48,548 bases of DNA, from assembly GCA_017523725.1 (NCBI GenBank), contig JAFWVY010000052.1:1-48548 (forward strand). Reading direction: 5' to 3'. Below, piece after piece: positions 18,151 to 26,397 of the stretch. Every line of letters starts with the position of its first letter. The stretch's first letter is position 1. The stretch comes from Bacteroidales bacterium. Lineage in GTDB: Bacteria > Bacteroidota > Bacteroidia > Bacteroidales > UBA4181. A program made the translations under genes and the position numbers. Below the pieces are notes generated by a model. That model saw nothing but the letters and a program-made list of their open reading frames with translations, searched no databases and was not told the DNA's origin.

Positions 18151-18204
18151 GGCACAACGTGGTATGCCGGCCTTCGATTTCACGGGGCCGGCATATTTTG
18201 TGCC
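18151..18204 (+). terminator. Strong hairpin terminator after the YegP-like gene
   Basis: TATGCCGGCC (18163-18172) pairs perfectly with GGCCGGCATA (18186-18195), followed by TTTTG. An outer arm GGCACAA/TTGTGCC (18151-18157, 18198-18204) could extend the structure. Confidence 0.85.
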
Positions 18205-18230
18205 CGGATGTCAGGTGACACCATGACACC

Positions 18231-19055
18231 ATGAAACGGATCAGAGCAGTTTTCCTCGATATAGACGGCACCCTGATGTCCATCCGGCGTCATGCCATTC
18301 CGGAAAGCGCCCGCGCGGCCGTCACGGCGGCGCGCGCATCAGGGGTTTTGATATTCCTTTGTACCAGCCGGGCCCGGCAGTTCCTTACGAATGTCGGCGG
18401 CATCGGTTACGACGGACTGGTCTGCCTGACCGGTGCCCACTGCAGCGATGCGGCCGGCCGGGATATCCACTGCGAACAGATGCACTGGCGCGACATCCTG
18501 CAGTCGGTACGGTACGTGCAACGGGCGGGACAGCCGTTTATCGCGCTGGCGCCGGACCGGATCTTCGCGGAGCAGCCCGGACGTCCCGAGGTGATTCATG
18601 CGCTGGCCGTCGGTGGCCTCCGGCCGCAGGACGTTGCGGGTGGTTTTTCATTGTTCGATGATTTCCGGGAGGAACGTCCGGATGACGAGGCCCGTGTAAA
18701 GGCCTTGAACATTCTGCAGGTCACCGGTTTCTTCCCGTCCGGTCCGGAAGAACGCGCATTCATGGCGCTGATGCCGCACAGCCATGCGCAGCGCTGGACC
18801 CAGGACTTTGTGGACATCGTGTCCGACACGGTGGACAAGGCCCTCAGCATGGAAGTGATGGCCCGCCACTTCGGCTTCGGACTGGACGAGACCATGGCTG
18901 TCGGCGACGGAGCCAACGACCTGCCGATGCTGCGCCGGGCTGCGGTAGGCGTAGCGATGGGCAATGCGCCCGACGAAGTGAAACGGAACGTCGGCTTTGT
19001 GACGTCCGATGTGGACGAAGACGGCCTGCAGCGCGCCTTGGAACGTTTTTTATGA
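18231..19055 (+). CDS. HAD-superfamily (Cof-type) phosphatase
   Basis: A 274-residue cytosolic HAD hydrolase of the Cof/YbiV subfamily with a class IIB cap. Motif I is FLDIDGTL (nucleophile Asp10, acid/base Asp12), motif II lies in LIFLCTSR (Ser/Thr), and motif III/IV is the C-terminal AVGDGANDLPML with the catalytic Asp pair, followed by GVAMGNAPDEVK. Members dephosphorylate sugar phosphates, pyridoxal phosphate or flavin intermediates; specificity cannot be read from sequence. The start at 18231 is in a duplicated ACACCATGA context, with an alternative out-of-frame ATG 8 bases upstream. No partner gene is evident. Confidence 0.92.
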   Translation: MKRIRAVFLDIDGTLMSIRRHAIPESARAAVTAARASGVLIFLCTSRARQFLTNVGGIGYDGLVCLTGAHCSDAAGRDIHCEQMHWRDILQSVRYVQRAGQPFIALAPDRIFAEQPGRPEVIHALAVGGLRPQDVAGGFSLFDDFREERPDDEARVKALNILQVTGFFPSGPEERAFMALMPHSHAQRWTQDFVDIVSDTVDKALSMEVMARHFGFGLDETMAVGDGANDLPMLRRAAVGVAMGNAPDEVKRNVGFVTSDVDEDGLQRALERFL

Positions 19056-19140
19056 CGGAATTGTAATTTTACCCGAAACTGCCGGCAACATCCGGTGTCT
19101 GCATTCACAGAGTCCGGTTCTTTTCCGCATCAGTGGTCCG

Positions 19141-19449
19141 TCACAGCGGCAGCATTTCGATAACCAACACCACCAGACAGCAAATCAAGGCAATGGGGAA
19201 CAGCCCCAGACCTTTCCATGCCGCCACGACACCCGTGGCGAATGCTGCGCCACCGGCAACGGGAGACGCCGTAGCCTGGATCATGGCCGGAATGGTCATG
19301 ACCGCCAGTGTGACATATGGGACGTAGTACAGGAAACTGCGCAGAAATGTATTGGTGATACGCCGCCTGATGAGCGTCACCGGCAGGATGCGGATGAGGT
19401 TCGTCAGGACGATCATGATGAGCAGATATATCCAGACAGTGCGGTTCAT
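19141..19449 (-). CDS. azlD: AzlD-type branched-chain amino acid exporter subunit
   Basis: A 102-residue integral membrane protein with three or four hydrophobic helices (about residues 5-24, 40-60, 66-80 and 82-100), matching AzlD in length and in the LPVTLIRRR and YVPYVTLAVMTIPA motifs. AzlC and AzlD form a two-component exporter of branched-chain amino acids. Its ATG overlaps the TGA of azlC (19446-19449), showing translational coupling. Confidence 0.92.
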   Translation of the reverse strand: MNRTVWIYLLIMIVLTNLIRILPVTLIRRRITNTFLRSFLYYVPYVTLAVMTIPAMIQATASPVAGGAAFATGVVAAWKGLGLFPIALICCLVVLVIEMLPL

Positions 19450-20153
19450 GGCTGACGGTCATTTTCGGAGGGAAGGGGTTTCAACCATGCGGCGGCGGCT
19501 GCGATGACGACGGTCAGGACGACGGTCCGGATACCGGGGCTGATGCCGCGGAGGACGGGCAGGCCGGCGCAGCACCAGCTGAGCACGAAACTGGCCAGCA
19601 GCGCCGCCAGTACATGCCGGTCTTTCTTTCCCTGCGGGATAATGATGGCCAGGAACATGCCGTACAAGGCGACGCTCAGGGCCGAGACGATAGGCGGCGG
19701 CAGCAACTCGCCCGCCGAGATGCCCGATGCAGTGCCGGCGCCCCACATCGTAGCGGCGATGGTGGTCGCGCCAAGCGGATAGGCGAGGGGCAGAAAACCG
19801 GGCCAGGCGATGGAGATGCCGAAAATCTCGTCGGTGATGCAGCAGGATGTCAGTATGCGTTTGAGCAGAGAGGTCTCCGGTGCGAATTTCTGGGTGAGCG
19901 CGGCCCCCATCAGCAGATATCGCAGATTGGCAATCAGGCATATGGCCGCAATCTCGAAGAAAGAGGCGTGCACGGCCATCATGGCATAGACCCCGTATTC
20001 ACCGGCCGAGGCCCGCGTAAGGAAGCTGCTCAGAAAACCGGCGGGTGCCGTGAGACCTGCGTTCCGGGCCGTGATGCCCAGCGAAAAGGCCACGGCGAAA
20101 TAGCCTGCGGCAATCGGAATGCCGTCCCTGACTCCTTTGAAGAATGCTGACAT
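19446..20153 (-). CDS. azlC: AzlC-type branched-chain amino acid exporter subunit
   Basis: A 235-residue inner-membrane protein with about five or six helices and the AzlC signatures GIPIAAGYFAVAFSLGI, ANLRYLLMGAAL and DEIFGISI. It is the large subunit of the AzlCD exporter for leucine-type amino acids. Start 20153 (MSAFFKGVRDGIP) is preferred over an ATG at 20204, which lies upstream of the promoter box at 20193-20186. Overlaps azlD by 4 bases. Confidence 0.93.
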   Translation of the reverse strand: MSAFFKGVRDGIPIAAGYFAVAFSLGITARNAGLTAPAGFLSSFLTRASAGEYGVYAMMAVHASFFEIAAICLIANLRYLLMGAALTQKFAPETSLLKRILTSCCITDEIFGISIAWPGFLPLAYPLGATTIAATMWGAGTASGISAGELLPPPIVSALSVALYGMFLAIIIPQGKKDRHVLAALLASFVLSWCCAGLPVLRGISPGIRTVVLTVVIAAAAAWLKPLPSENDRQP

Positions 20154-20185
20154 GGCGTGTAATCCGGCTTTTTTCAAAGCGCGTG

Positions 20186-20193
20186 CAAAGATA
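20186..20193 (-). promoter_or_regulatory. -7 promoter element for azlCD
   Basis: TATCTTTG on the minus strand, 33 bases before the azlC ATG; it sets the start choice for azlC. Confidence 0.6.
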
Positions 20194-20271
20194 TACAAAA
20201 TCACGGACGGCGTCCGCCTTGCTTCCTCTGCGTTGAAAAAGCTGCATTGTCGCGCATGCCGGAGAACTTTC

Positions 20272-20279
20272 TATCTTTG
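20272..20279 (+). promoter_or_regulatory. -7 promoter element for the GT4-lplA pair
   Basis: TATCTTTG, 22 bases before the ATG at 20302. A possible -33 TTG is at 20247-20249, with a slightly long spacer of 22. It excludes the in-frame ATG at 20119. Confidence 0.6.
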
Positions 20280-20301
20280 TCATCGAAAAAACAATTTCCG
20301 G

Positions 20302-21489
20302 ATGAAAAAGATCCTGATGCTTCTTGAGAGCAAGTTCCCGCCGGACGTGCGTGTCGAAAACGAGATGGAGGCGCTCACGCAGGCCGGATTCGAAGTGCAT
20401 CTGTCATGTTACCGCAGACCTGGTGAACCGGAGCTTGAAGTGACGCCATCGGGCACAATCCACCGTGAAACAATCCCGGTATGGCGGTACAAATCGAGTG
20501 TCGGCGCATTGAAGTTCCCGTTCTATTTCGCCTACTGGCGCCGCCGGGTTGCCCGTCTTTTCGAGGCCGGGAAGTTCGACGCGGTACACGTGCACGATTT
20601 GCCGCTGGCCCGTATCGGTCTGGAGGCCAGCCGCCGGTACGGTGCCCGTTTTGTGCTCGACCTGCACGAAATCTGGCCGGCATTGCTGCAGGTTTCGGCG
20701 CATACGCACACGTTGGCCGGTCGGTTGCTTTCGTCCGACCGCCAGTGGCGGGCCTACGAACGACGCATGACTGCGCAGGCCGACCGGGTGGTGGTTGTAG
20801 TGGAGGAATCGAAAGCGCGTCTGGTCGGTTTCGGTCTGGCTCCAGAAAAAATAGAGGTTGTTTCAAATACATTGAATGTCAATGTATTCGATCTGAATAA
20901 CGCCTGTCCGGAGGCGCCGGCTCCTGGCATGCCGCTCCGCTTGCTTTATGTAGGGGGGGTGACAAAGCATCGCGGTTTACAGGATGTGCTTGATGCCATC
21001 CGTCTGCTGAAGCAACAAGGCGTGACCGTGGTTTTCGATTTAGTCGGCGATGGGGCTTATCTGCCGCAACTCCGCGCCCAGGCGGACAGGCTCAGCATAA
21101 CGGACGAAGTGCATTTCCACGGTTTCCGGCGATATACCGAGATTGTCGATTTGTACCGCCAGGCGCAGGTGGCGGTCATCCCGCATGTCAAGTCGGAACA
21201 TACCGACCATACGGTACCGCACAAGATATTTCAGTACATGTACGCCCGGACTCCGATGCTGGTTTCATCGTGCGATCCGCTGGTCCGTCTCGTAGGGGAA
21301 ACGCAGAGCGGCCTGAGTTATACATCGGGCGATGCACGCAGTCTGTGTGAAGGCCTGCAGCGGCTGTCCGATGCCGGACAGTGGCGGAGTCTGACACTGC
21401 ATGGCCGTGAGGCGGTGGAACAACGTTATAATTGGCAGCGGGACGGTGCACGTCTGGTTGCCATGTACCATCATTTGCTTTCCGAATGA
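20302..21489 (+). CDS. Glycosyltransferase family 4 protein
   Basis: A 395-residue GT-B glycosyltransferase. The N-terminal acceptor domain begins MKKILMLLESKFPPDVRVENE, typical of GT4; the donor-binding C-terminal domain has RLLYVGGVTKHRGLQDVLDA, VVFDLVGDGAYLPQL, VHFHGF and the terminal HKIFQYMYARTPMLVSS, equivalent to the EX7E region, though the first Glu is replaced in PHVKSEHTDHTVP. It likely adds a sugar to a surface polysaccharide or lipid; donor and acceptor are unknown. The TGA overlaps the ATG of lplA (ATGA at 21486-21489), so the two are translationally coupled despite unrelated roles. Confidence 0.88.
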   Translation: MKKILMLLESKFPPDVRVENEMEALTQAGFEVHLSCYRRPGEPELEVTPSGTIHRETIPVWRYKSSVGALKFPFYFAYWRRRVARLFEAGKFDAVHVHDLPLARIGLEASRRYGARFVLDLHEIWPALLQVSAHTHTLAGRLLSSDRQWRAYERRMTAQADRVVVVVEESKARLVGFGLAPEKIEVVSNTLNVNVFDLNNACPEAPAPGMPLRLLYVGGVTKHRGLQDVLDAIRLLKQQGVTVVFDLVGDGAYLPQLRAQADRLSITDEVHFHGFRRYTEIVDLYRQAQVAVIPHVKSEHTDHTVPHKIFQYMYARTPMLVSSCDPLVRLVGETQSGLSYTSGDARSLCEGLQRLSDAGQWRSLTLHGREAVEQRYNWQRDGARLVAMYHHLLSE

Positions 21490-22475
21490 AGCTGCTCCAC
21501 AATCCGTCCACGGATCCGCACTACAACATGGCTTTCGACGAGTATTGCCTGCAGTCGCTGCCGCTCGATGAACCATTATGCTATTTCTGGCGCAACCGGC
21601 CGGCGGTGATTGTCGGTGTCAGCCAGAATGTCTATGCCGAAGTGAATCTTGATTACCTCACGCAGCACGGTATCGTTCTGGCGCGTCGCATGACGGGCGG
21701 TGGCGCCGTCTATCACGACCTGCAGAATCTCAATTACACGATAGTCGGCCGTTCGGCGGATTTCGAAACCGATTACGCCGGCTATATGCAGTATGTGGTA
21801 GACGCCCTGCGTACCCTGGGAGTGCCCGCCTCTGCGAACGGCCGCAACGACATTCTGGTGGACGGCATGAAGGTGTCAGGTTATGCCAAGCGCGTGTGGC
21901 ACGACCGGCTGATGGTGCATGGCACGTTGCTCTACGATGTCGACCTGCCGGTCCTGACGCAGGTGCTTTCGGTGCCTGGCAGCAAGATGCAGGCGCTGGG
22001 CGTGGCATCGGTCCGCAGCCGGGTGGCCAATCTCAAATCATACCTTCCCGATGACATCCGGAGCATCGCAGTCCTGCAGACGGCCATGGAGCGTCTGCTT
22101 TCGCACGACTTTCAGGATGGGGAGATGTATCTTTCTGAGAAACAGGAGGCAGAAGTGCAATCTCTTGCAGATGCAAAGTTCGCTACATGGCAGTGGAACT
22201 ACGGCCGTTCGCCCCGTCTCGGGACCATGCACAGCCGCAAGTTGCCGTGCGGTACCGTTGAGGTCCATCTGACCGTGGACCGTGGTGTCGTCACAGCTTT
22301 GCGTTTCGGCGGCGATTTTCTGGGCAACCGGCCGGTTGACGGTCTGGCCGACATACTGCTGGGTTGCCGTTATGAGGCGGCCGCACTTCGTGAACGCCTG
22401 ACGGACGCTGGTGTAGCGCAGTATTTCGACGGTGTGGATGCCGCCGTCCTGACGGATTTGCTGTTGAACGGATAG
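21486..22475 (+). CDS. lplA: Lipoate-protein ligase A
   Basis: A 329-residue cytosolic enzyme that activates lipoate with ATP and attaches it to lipoyl domains of 2-oxoacid dehydrogenases or GcvH. The substrate loop RRMTGGGAVYHDLQNLNYTI is at residues 67-86, followed by GRNDILVDGMKVSGYAKR and the C-terminal accessory domain (FATWQWNYGRSP). All signature motifs are intact. The ATG overlaps the stop of the GT4 gene, which fixes the start; an in-frame ATG at 21432 lies inside that gene. Ends 3 bases from the convergent GH43 gene. Confidence 0.94.
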   Translation: MKLLHNPSTDPHYNMAFDEYCLQSLPLDEPLCYFWRNRPAVIVGVSQNVYAEVNLDYLTQHGIVLARRMTGGGAVYHDLQNLNYTIVGRSADFETDYAGYMQYVVDALRTLGVPASANGRNDILVDGMKVSGYAKRVWHDRLMVHGTLLYDVDLPVLTQVLSVPGSKMQALGVASVRSRVANLKSYLPDDIRSIAVLQTAMERLLSHDFQDGEMYLSEKQEAEVQSLADAKFATWQWNYGRSPRLGTMHSRKLPCGTVEVHLTVDRGVVTALRFGGDFLGNRPVDGLADILLGCRYEAAALRERLTDAGVAQYFDGVDAAVLTDLLLNG

Positions 22476-22478
22476 TCT

Positions 22479-23516
22479 CTATCGTGCTTCGGGCACGACC
22501 TCCCTTATCGTGCCGTCCGCATTGTAATAAAGATGCTCCACGCAGACAGAGCGGCGTACAGAGCAGATGCGCTCCATTTCCGGATGCGCCTCCACATTCA
22601 GATTCTTGCGGCTCAGGTCGGCGGTGTGGTAGAACAGGAACCACTCGCCTTTGTATTCCACGATGCTGTGGTGATTGGTCCCGGAGTTGACCGGACCGAG
22701 GATGACGCCCTGGTACGTATAGGGGCCGAGCGGCGAATCTGCCGTGCAATAGGCGATGCGCGGGTCGTGTCCGGAGAATGGCCCGTCTGAGTAGGACATG
22801 TAGTATTTACCATTGTATTTGTGCACCCAGACGGCTTCGAAAAACTCGAAGACTCCTTCGATGATATGTACCTCACCGTCGTACGAAATCATGTCTTCGT
22901 TGAGTTTGATACAGCATACGGTATTCTGTCCGACAAAGAGATACGCCTGCCCGTCATCGTCGATGAACACGCACGGGTCGATGAAATCGCGGTCACAGAC
23001 CACACCCGGCGAGTCAATCGACAACAGCGGATGTCCGAGCGGGTCGGCGAAGGGGCCTTCCGGCCGGTCGGCCACGGCTACACCGATGTGCCGGCGGTCG
23101 GTCGGATAATAGAGGTAATACTTGCCGTTGCGCTCGACACAGTCGGGCGCCCAGGCTGCACTCCTGGCCCATGTGGTCTGCGTCAGCGGGTTGAAGATCA
23201 TGCCGCGGTCCTCGAAATGCACCATATCCGTGGTGCTGAAGACGTGGTAGTCTTCCATGTTGAACGTGAAGGCATTGTCCTGGTCGTGGCTGGGATAGAC
23301 GAACAGGGTGTCGCCGAACACCCGGGCTGACGGATCGGCCGTGTACATGGAGGTGATGACCGGGTTCGGCCCCAGTTCGAAGTGCTGTTTCCCGGACGGT
23401 CTGTGGGTGGCGCAGGACTGCAGAACGACGATCAGTACCAGTATGACGGCGGCGCAGTGCCCGGTCGCCACGTGCGGCGTGGAAGATTTCGGACGAAACG
23501 GTATGGCGGATATCAT
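22479..23516 (-). CDS. GH43-family glycoside hydrolase lipoprotein
   Basis: A 345-residue five-bladed beta-propeller hydrolase of clan GH-F. After an export signal with lipobox VLQSC, the catalytic base lies in TADPSARVF, the pKa-modulating Asp in AAWAPDCVERNGKYYLYYP and the general acid Glu in FFEAVWVHKYNGKYYMSYS. Members remove arabinose or xylose from plant glycans; exact specificity is open. Start 23516 (MISAIPF) is preferred to 23537 because the TATCTTTG box at 23546-23539 leaves the first ATG at or before the expected transcript start. The N-terminal segment before the hydrophobic core is unusually long and basic. Confidence 0.9.
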   Translation of the reverse strand: MISAIPFRPKSSTPHVATGHCAAVILVLIVVLQSCATHRPSGKQHFELGPNPVITSMYTADPSARVFGDTLFVYPSHDQDNAFTFNMEDYHVFSTTDMVHFEDRGMIFNPLTQTTWARSAAWAPDCVERNGKYYLYYPTDRRHIGVAVADRPEGPFADPLGHPLLSIDSPGVVCDRDFIDPCVFIDDDGQAYLFVGQNTVCCIKLNEDMISYDGEVHIIEGVFEFFEAVWVHKYNGKYYMSYSDGPFSGHDPRIAYCTADSPLGPYTYQGVILGPVNSGTNHHSIVEYKGEWFLFYHTADLSRKNLNVEAHPEMERICSVRRSVCVEHLYYNADGTIREVVPEAR

Positions 23517-23538
23517 AAGATGAAGTTGTAAACGCATA

Positions 23539-23546
23539 CAAAGATA
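23539..23546 (-). promoter_or_regulatory. -7 promoter element for the GH43 gene
   Basis: TATCTTTG on the minus strand, 22 bases before the ATG at 23516. Confidence 0.6.
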
Positions 23547-23590
23547 AATGCTTTTCTGTCACGGCGGGCCGGCCTGTGCCGTATTCCGGA

Positions 23591-23622
23591 TTTGTTCTTT
23601 TGTCGCAGGAAGGGTAACTTTG
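23591..23622 (+). promoter_or_regulatory. Consensus promoter for the capsule-type glycosyltransferase
   Basis: TTTG (23591-23594), a 20-base spacer and TAACTTTG (23615-23622): a full match to the Bacteroidota consensus, with a leader of about 35 bases. Confidence 0.75.
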
Positions 23623-23662
23623 CAGCCGTCCCTTGATTCTGCAGAAACCTATATAGTGTACT

Positions 23663-24472
23663 GTGATACCTAAAGTGATTCATTACTGCTGGCTGAGCCG
23701 CAACCCGATACCGGCTGACATCAGGGAGTGCATGAAATCCTGGAAACGGCATATGCCGGATTGGGAATTCAAACTCTGGAATACGGAGAACTTCGATGTA
23801 CAGTCGGTGCCGTTCGTCCGTGATGCGCTGTCAGTCCGGAAGTGGGCATTTGCGTGCGACTATATCCGTTGTCATGCCCTTTACCACGAAGGCGGTGTCT
23901 ATCTGGATTCGGATGTGTTCGTGCGAAAACCCCTTGATTTCGTATTGGACAACCGGGCTTTTTCAGCCGTCGAATGCCATCCGGCCTTTTTCGCGGAGGG
24001 CGGAGACCACCGGTATGTCAGGGAGGACGGCACCAAGACGGCTCCGGACCTGCTGATTCACGACATGCAGATACAGGCGGCCATCATGGGAGCGGAGAAA
24101 GGCCATCCTTTTTTCGGCGAATGCCTGGCCTATTACCAGACCCATCCTTTTGTCAACATAGAACACGGGCCGCTGACGCCGGACAATATCAGTCCCATCG
24201 TCCTTGCGCGCATCGCCGAGAAATATGGATTCAGGTATTATGACAGGGAGCAGCAGCTGGCGGAGGGATTCCACCTTTATCCGTCGTCCCTGTTCTGTCC
24301 GTATCCGCCGTATATGAAGGAAGAGGCCGTAGCGGTGCACTGCTGCTTTGGCTCATGGCGTCATTCCCAGGTTTTTTCGCACCAGATGCCCCGCAATCTG
24401 AAGGCCCGTTTCTTCAACCTGATGTACAGACTGGGCTTGTACAAATCGCGTAAGCTGCAGGGGCTGAAGTAA
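23663..24472 (+). CDS. DXD-type polysaccharide glycosyltransferase (Gly_transf_sug/OCH1-like)
   Basis: A 269-residue cytosolic GT-A enzyme of the family found in capsule and O-antigen loci. It begins at a GTG (23663), giving MIPKVIHYCWLSRNPIP, the standard family N-terminus; the donor-binding motif is GGVYLDSDV (DSD near residues 89-91), preceded by ACDYIRCHALYHEGG. The C-terminus contains AVHCCFGSW, equivalent to the AxHxxxxSW motif. It probably transfers a hexose to a polysaccharide intermediate; no capsule locus surrounds it here. It is convergent with the last gene of the large minus-strand cluster, 21 bases away. Confidence 0.9.
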   Translation: MIPKVIHYCWLSRNPIPADIRECMKSWKRHMPDWEFKLWNTENFDVQSVPFVRDALSVRKWAFACDYIRCHALYHEGGVYLDSDVFVRKPLDFVLDNRAFSAVECHPAFFAEGGDHRYVREDGTKTAPDLLIHDMQIQAAIMGAEKGHPFFGECLAYYQTHPFVNIEHGPLTPDNISPIVLARIAEKYGFRYYDREQQLAEGFHLYPSSLFCPYPPYMKEEAVAVHCCFGSWRHSQVFSHQMPRNLKARFFNLMYRLGLYKSRKLQGLK

Positions 24473-24493
24473 CCTCCGGTCTGTTCTCTGTTA

Positions 24494-25198
24494 CTAATCG
24501 AAGGCCAGACCGCTGTATCGCCGGATGTAGAAATGGTCGATGGTGCCGTTGCCGGGTCTTGTGACGATGAAACGTACGATGTCGGCGATTTCTTCCGGCT
24601 GGATCAGTTCGTCGGCTTTGATGTCGGGCCGCATCTGCCGGACCATTTCGGTGGCAACGCCGCCGGGCGAGATGAGGTGCACACGGATGCCGAACGGCTG
24701 CACTTCCTTGGCGAACACTTTGGTGAACCCTGTAAGGGCGTGCTTGGATGAGGCATAGACCGACTGGTTGATGTAACCTTTGAATCCGACCACTGAGGCA
24801 ATGTTGATGACAAAGGCCTTCGGCGCCGCCTTGAGCAAAGGCAGGGCTGCCCGGCAGAGGAAAAACGGAGCCCGGGCATTGACGGCGAAGATGCGGTCCC
24901 ATTCGTCCGGTGTGACTTCCGTGAAACTTCCCGCCGCCGAAAGACCGGCACAGTTGACCAGAACGTCCAGGCGGCCGTAGCGTGCAGCACAGGTCTTGAT
25001 GACCTCATCCGGCGCTTCCGGCCGGACCAGGTCGGCAACAATGAAACCGGCCTGTCCGAGTTCTTTTGCGGCAACCTCCAGCGTGGCGGCGTCACGGCCG
25101 ACCAGCACAGTGAAGTAACCTTCCTCGACCAGTCCGCGGGCAATGGCTTTGCCGATGCCTCTTGAGCCTCCTGTAACTAATGCAACTTTTTGTTCCAT
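24494..25198 (-). CDS. Short-chain dehydrogenase/reductase, FabG-like
   Basis: A 234-residue NAD(P)-dependent SDR. TGGSRGIG (9-16) binds cofactor; NCAG (82-85), Ser135 and YASSK (Tyr148, Lys152) form the active site. It resembles 3-oxoacyl-ACP reductases but the C-terminus is atypical: it ends FYIRRYSGLAFD rather than the usual DGG tail. It is the last gene of the 24-gene minus-strand set, but the gap to the previous gene (51 bases) is the widest in the cluster, so membership is probable rather than certain. If part of the pathway, it could be a second ketoreductase or act on a modified chain. Confidence 0.85.
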   Translation of the reverse strand: MEQKVALVTGGSRGIGKAIARGLVEEGYFTVLVGRDAATLEVAAKELGQAGFIVADLVRPEAPDEVIKTCAARYGRLDVLVNCAGLSAAGSFTEVTPDEWDRIFAVNARAPFFLCRAALPLLKAAPKAFVINIASVVGFKGYINQSVYASSKHALTGFTKVFAKEVQPFGIRVHLISPGGVATEMVRQMRPDIKADELIQPEEIADIVRFIVTRPGNGTIDHFYIRRYSGLAFD

Positions 25199-25249
25199 AG
25201 AAAGATAGAATAATAATGGCCATTCTGTGCCATCGGATTCCCTGGTATG

Positions 25250-26395
25250 TCAGCGCTGTTTCTGCAGCAGCGGACCGGCGTAGATTTTCAGCAGGATTTC
25301 GCGCAGTACCTGCCGGTCGCCGCCCGGAACCATGCCGTACAGCTGTTCTGCATGCGCCTCGAACTGCTGCCGGGCTTCCGGTGTGTAATGGTCTGCATGG
25401 TTTTCCGTTCCCTCCAGCAGATCGAGGGCGATGTACTGGGTGTCGTGGCAGCGGTAGGCCGCATAGATGCGCCGGTCTATTTCCTCGGCCAGTGCCTTGT
25501 TGAATTCATTGCGGTGCTGCAGATGCTCGATCGTGGACAGGAAATCCTCCGTAATGGGCTCGCAGAAAGCGATGTGCATGTGTCCCTTGGGTTGCTGGAT
25601 ACCGGTGATGATGCTCTGCAGGTCTTCACCTGGTTTCTTTTCGTACACGGCTCCGTCTCGGCTCAGGTACACCTCGCGGGCTTTGAGCAGGTCGCAAGGT
25701 TCATACTGGTACGAAACAGCCATGGGCAGGATATGCAGTTTCTCCATCGATTCAGCCAGATTCTTTCCGCCGCTCAGGCTGAACATGTTGATCAGCCCCT
25801 GGTCGGTCGAATCGAAGCCGTCTTTGGTACGGCCGTTGCGCTGGGCAATCCAGACCGACTCGCCGTCGGCGATGTGTGTCCGGATATATTCCGACAGGAT
25901 TTTCGAGTGTTGCAGAAACGCCTTCAGCTCGTTGTTTTTTTTGCGCATCACCTTGAACATCTTGTTGGCTTTGCCGAAGTCCGTCATGAAGCCCGGCTGC
26001 ATAAGATTGTTGCCGAATGTAATCTGGGTGGTGGGCAGCTGGTTGATGCTGAGTACGTATTGCAGGATGGTGGCGTCCAGCACGATATCGCGGTGGTTGG
26101 ACACAAACAGAAAGCCTTTGCCCGGGGTCAGGCCGGCGAGGCCGGACCAGGAAAGCTGTGACACGGAACGTTTCAGGATCTGCAGGCATGCATCAAGCAT
26201 GACATTGTGCTGGAAATCGTAGACGTTCTTGAATTGGCTGATAAATGCCCGTGCCTCCTCAAGGGTCTTGTCCGGCCAGATGTATCGGGCCACGGCACTG
26301 AAAGCGGGGTCGGCGGCCATGCGATGCATGGCGGCAGGAATCTCCGCGTCAGAGTAAGGACGCAGATCGTCGAACGGGACGGTTGAAGTACACAT
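25250..26395 (-). CDS. Acyltransferase (PlsC/glycerol-phosphate acyltransferase type)
   Basis: A 381-residue membrane-associated acyltransferase of the LPLAT superfamily. The active-site block is LFVSNHRDIVLDAT (His101), and a substrate-binding block appears in VWIAQRNGRTKDGFDSTDQG in place of the usual EGTR. The last 80 residues are helical and charged. Such enzymes move an acyl chain from ACP or CoA to a glycerol-type acceptor. It starts 2 bases after the PaaK-type ligase gene, so the pair may activate and then transfer the pathway's acyl product. It is one of three LPLAT-type domains in the cluster; acceptor unknown. Confidence 0.85.
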   Translation of the reverse strand: MCTSTVPFDDLRPYSDAEIPAAMHRMAADPAFSAVARYIWPDKTLEEARAFISQFKNVYDFQHNVMLDACLQILKRSVSQLSWSGLAGLTPGKGFLFVSNHRDIVLDATILQYVLSINQLPTTQITFGNNLMQPGFMTDFGKANKMFKVMRKKNNELKAFLQHSKILSEYIRTHIADGESVWIAQRNGRTKDGFDSTDQGLINMFSLSGGKNLAESMEKLHILPMAVSYQYEPCDLLKAREVYLSRDGAVYEKKPGEDLQSIITGIQQPKGHMHIAFCEPITEDFLSTIEHLQHRNEFNKALAEEIDRRIYAAYRCHDTQYIALDLLEGTENHADHYTPEARQQFEAHAEQLYGMVPGGDRQVLREILLKIYAGPLLQKQR

Positions 26396-26397
26396 GG

